Below, piece by piece: positions 33,707 through 35,370 of a stretch of 35,370 nucleotides of DNA; within the stretch, counting starts at the first letter, position 1, and each line of letters starts with the position of its first letter. The position numbers and the translations under genes were made by a program. The notes beneath the pieces were generated by a model, which was not told where the DNA came from, searched no databases, and worked only from the letters and a program-made list of their open reading frames with translations. Origin of the DNA: Nesterenkonia haasae (GTDB lineage: Bacteria > Actinomycetota > Actinomycetes > Actinomycetales > Micrococcaceae); contig NZ_VFIE01000031.1 of assembly GCF_010119385.1 (NCBI RefSeq), positions 1 to 35,370 of the forward strand, written 5' to 3'.

Positions 33707-35370
33707 TTGAAGAAGAGCCTAGCCACAGGTGTGCTGACAGTGATGGGTGCAGCACTCCTGATGCCTTTAACTGCCGTGTCCGCTGCTGCAGAACCAGATG
33801 TAGATGAACGGCCTTATGTGATCGGCCGTGGTCACGTAGATGCCTTTTACTTCAATGTCGGAGACGAGAGGAATCCTTACGAAGACTCCTTCGGCGCAGA
33901 CCAGCCCTATCTTGCCCTGAAAGATGACACGGTCAGCCCCTTCGAAATTCGGCGACCTGAAGATGTTGAGCTCTACATCAAGCAGGAAGCGTTCGTGAGC
34001 GATTTTCCTGCAGTCGCCGCGGTACCGCAGGAGCTCCACGGCGAATCTGCCTATCATCTGCCACTCAGCCAGGACTCGCAGCTGCTTTGGCCCGGGTGGG
34101 AAAGCCAGCCTTTGCAAGGTCGGTTCGACACTGTTGACATCAACATCACAGATGTAGAGGGCCCGGGCGATGTCTACTTGTGGACCACAAGTTCCTTCGG
34201 TCAGCTGGTGACATTATTGGACGATGACCGAGTGCAGTTTCCGGGGACAATCCATCAGAGCTACTTGGCGCACGTGCACGCCCATTGGGCCTTTACTGAA
34301 CCAGGCGATTACGTTTTCTCCGTGGCCCCAGAAGTCCACAGTTCACACACGGGCGAGAGCATAGAGACTAATACAGAGGAGTATCTCTTCTCTGTAGGCG
34401 AGTTTGTCCGAACCCCGGACGTCATCGACATCGCCGGATCCACTTCCTATGAGGAAGGGGACACGATCGAGTTGACCGCTCTCCCCGAGCGGGCCGCAGT
34501 CGAGGTTCCGCGTTCAGATCGGGGCGATTCATCGTCGGGAGAGTGGGCAACTGTCACCCCTTCATGGCGTTGGGAGATCAAGGACGCTGAGGACGAGTGG
34601 AACGAAGTCGAAGCACAGAGCACGGATACCTACTCGGTTGAAGCTGATGGCGGCACACAGGAGATTCGTGCCGTGGCGACTTACGTTGATGAGTTCCGCG
34701 ATGTAGAAATCGACGTCGTCTCAACACCCGTCACAGTCACTACCGATGTCGCCCAGAGTGTCGAACTTGCTGAGTTGGAGGCCGAATACAACCAAGGAGA
34801 GGACATCCACCTCCGCGTGGAAGCCGATCCTGAGCTGACTGAAGGCCACGATGTGACCTGGGAGTGGCAACTCCCTGGTACTGAATGGACAAGCATTCCG
34901 GAAGCTGCGGGTACTTCACACACCATCCAGGCTGAACACGCCTTAAACGGTGCCCAAATCAGGGCGGTTGTCGCGGCGGGCGGAGAAACTCACTCACTGG
35001 GGCCAGCCACCATCGCTGTGAACGTTACGGACGAACCTCAGCAAGTGCTCACGATCGGTGGTGCGCAGAGTGGCTACGCCCCGGGGGACGCTGTGGATCT
35101 ATCCCTGAGCGTTGAACCCGCCACTGTTTTGGACAGCTACCAGTGGTACCTGACTCTTGACGGTGAAGATCAGGCCACGGCCCTCGAAGGTGCAACTGCA
35201 GCTACCCATTCGTTCACGTTCAGCGAGGACCTAGATGGCGCCAGTGTGCACGCCACATTGCGTGACGGCAACAGCCAGGCGGTCTACGGGCCTGCCGACC
35301 CAGTGGTCCTCCATATGACCGAGGATGAGCCGGATCCTGAGCCGACGGAGACTGTGTCGCCGAGCCCGAC
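33707..35370 (+). CDS. Choice-of-anchor M surface protein with Ig-like repeats (partial, 3' end outside window)
   Basis: An open frame from TTG 33707, with GAGGGAG 6 nt upstream, runs off the end after 554 codons. The signal peptide ends near AVSAAAEP (about residue 30). One canonical domain follows (about 37-230): RGHVDAFYFN, PYLALKDDTVSP, LLWPGWESQPL and HVHAHWAFTEPGDY. About three beta-rich Ig-like segments come next (about 240-545), with WRWEIKD, WEWQLPG and YQWYLTL as successive core tryptophan strands. Then a Pro/Thr stalk begins (PTETVSPSP). A sortase signal is expected outside the window. Its domain is closest to domains 1 and 2 of the 958-residue protein. It has its own promoter and Zur-like operator. 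Confidence 0.83.
   Translation, partial: MKKSLATGVLTVMGAALLMPLTAVSAAAEPDVDERPYVIGRGHVDAFYFNVGDERNPYEDSFGADQPYLALKDDTVSPFEIRRPEDVELYIKQEAFVSDFPAVAAVPQELHGESAYHLPLSQDSQLLWPGWESQPLQGRFDTVDINITDVEGPGDVYLWTTSSFGQLVTLLDDDRVQFPGTIHQSYLAHVHAHWAFTEPGDYVFSVAPEVHSSHTGESIETNTEEYLFSVGEFVRTPDVIDIAGSTSYEEGDTIELTALPERAAVEVPRSDRGDSSSGEWATVTPSWRWEIKDAEDEWNEVEAQSTDTYSVEADGGTQEIRAVATYVDEFRDVEIDVVSTPVTVTTDVAQSVELAELEAEYNQGEDIHLRVEADPELTEGHDVTWEWQLPGTEWTSIPEAAGTSHTIQAEHALNGAQIRAVVAAGGETHSLGPATIAVNVTDEPQQVLTIGGAQSGYAPGDAVDLSLSVEPATVLDSYQWYLTLDGEDQATALEGATAATHSFTFSEDLDGASVHATLRDGNSQAVYGPADPVVLHMTEDEPDPEPTETVSPSP

Noticed and set aside
1-35370. Phage, transposon, restriction or other defence genes, tRNA or rRNA genes
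   Set aside because: No transposase, integrase, terminal repeats, tRNA-like cloverleaf, nuclease or toxin-antitoxin pattern was seen anywhere in the window.

Overview
The window is about 35 kb of moderately high-GC actinobacterial DNA. The block glmS-acpS-nnrE/D-alr-tsaE-tsaB-rimI-tsaD, a Cys-free L36 paralogue, LAxTG cell-wall sorting signals, GTG/TTG starts and dense 1-4 nt gene overlaps all fit an actinomycete, probably order Micrococcales and possibly near Micrococcaceae. The genus cannot be fixed from the sequence alone.

Layout. (1) 1-6282: housekeeping genes on the + strand. They cover the end of glmS, acyl-carrier-protein activation, NAD(P)HX repair, alanine racemase and the t6A tRNA-modification set tsaE/tsaB/tsaD with rimI. 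(2) 6283-10402: a broken Lrp/AsnC regulator, a rhodanese, a GCS2-type carboxylate-amine ligase, and a GH3 beta-N-acetylhexosaminidase-like lipoprotein. (3) 10393-14532, - strand: a translationally coupled FecCD-type permease, ATPase, binding protein and MFS exporter. (4) 14533-19977: a zinc-homeostasis island. It holds an ArsR/SmtB sensor with a complete alpha-5 zinc site, a 50-aa His-rich protein, a Cys-free ribosomal protein L36 leading an operon with a CPYC flavoenzyme and a methyltransferase, a divergent CobW-family protein without a Walker A motif, a MATE exporter, and a Zur-type Fur regulator. (5) 20046-35370: a surface locus. It contains wall-anchored, membrane-anchored and freely secreted proteins built from actinobacterial 'choice-of-anchor M' (TIGR03769-type) domains, around a ZnuABC-like transporter whose binding protein carries the same kind of domain inside its own fold. 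A frameshifted methyltransferase sits between the two halves. The last surface protein runs off the window.

How it may work together (inference). Related 15-18 bp imperfect palindromes of the 7-1-7 Zur-box type lie at 17039-17056, 19959-19976, 28466-28480 and 33669-33685, with two weaker ones at 14568-14634. They sit in front of the L36/CobW pair, zur and the first surface gene, the secreted single-domain protein, the last surface gene and the FecCD operon. The simplest reading is a Zur regulon that, under zinc limitation, swaps ribosomal L36 for a zinc-free form and builds a relay carrying zinc from the medium through wall-anchored HxHxxW domains to a membrane ABC importer. The ArsR/His-rich pair would answer the opposite condition, zinc excess. 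The domain families and the ABC association are known in Actinobacteria. The metal specificity, the relay idea and the role of the domains that have lost their histidines are not settled by the sequence.
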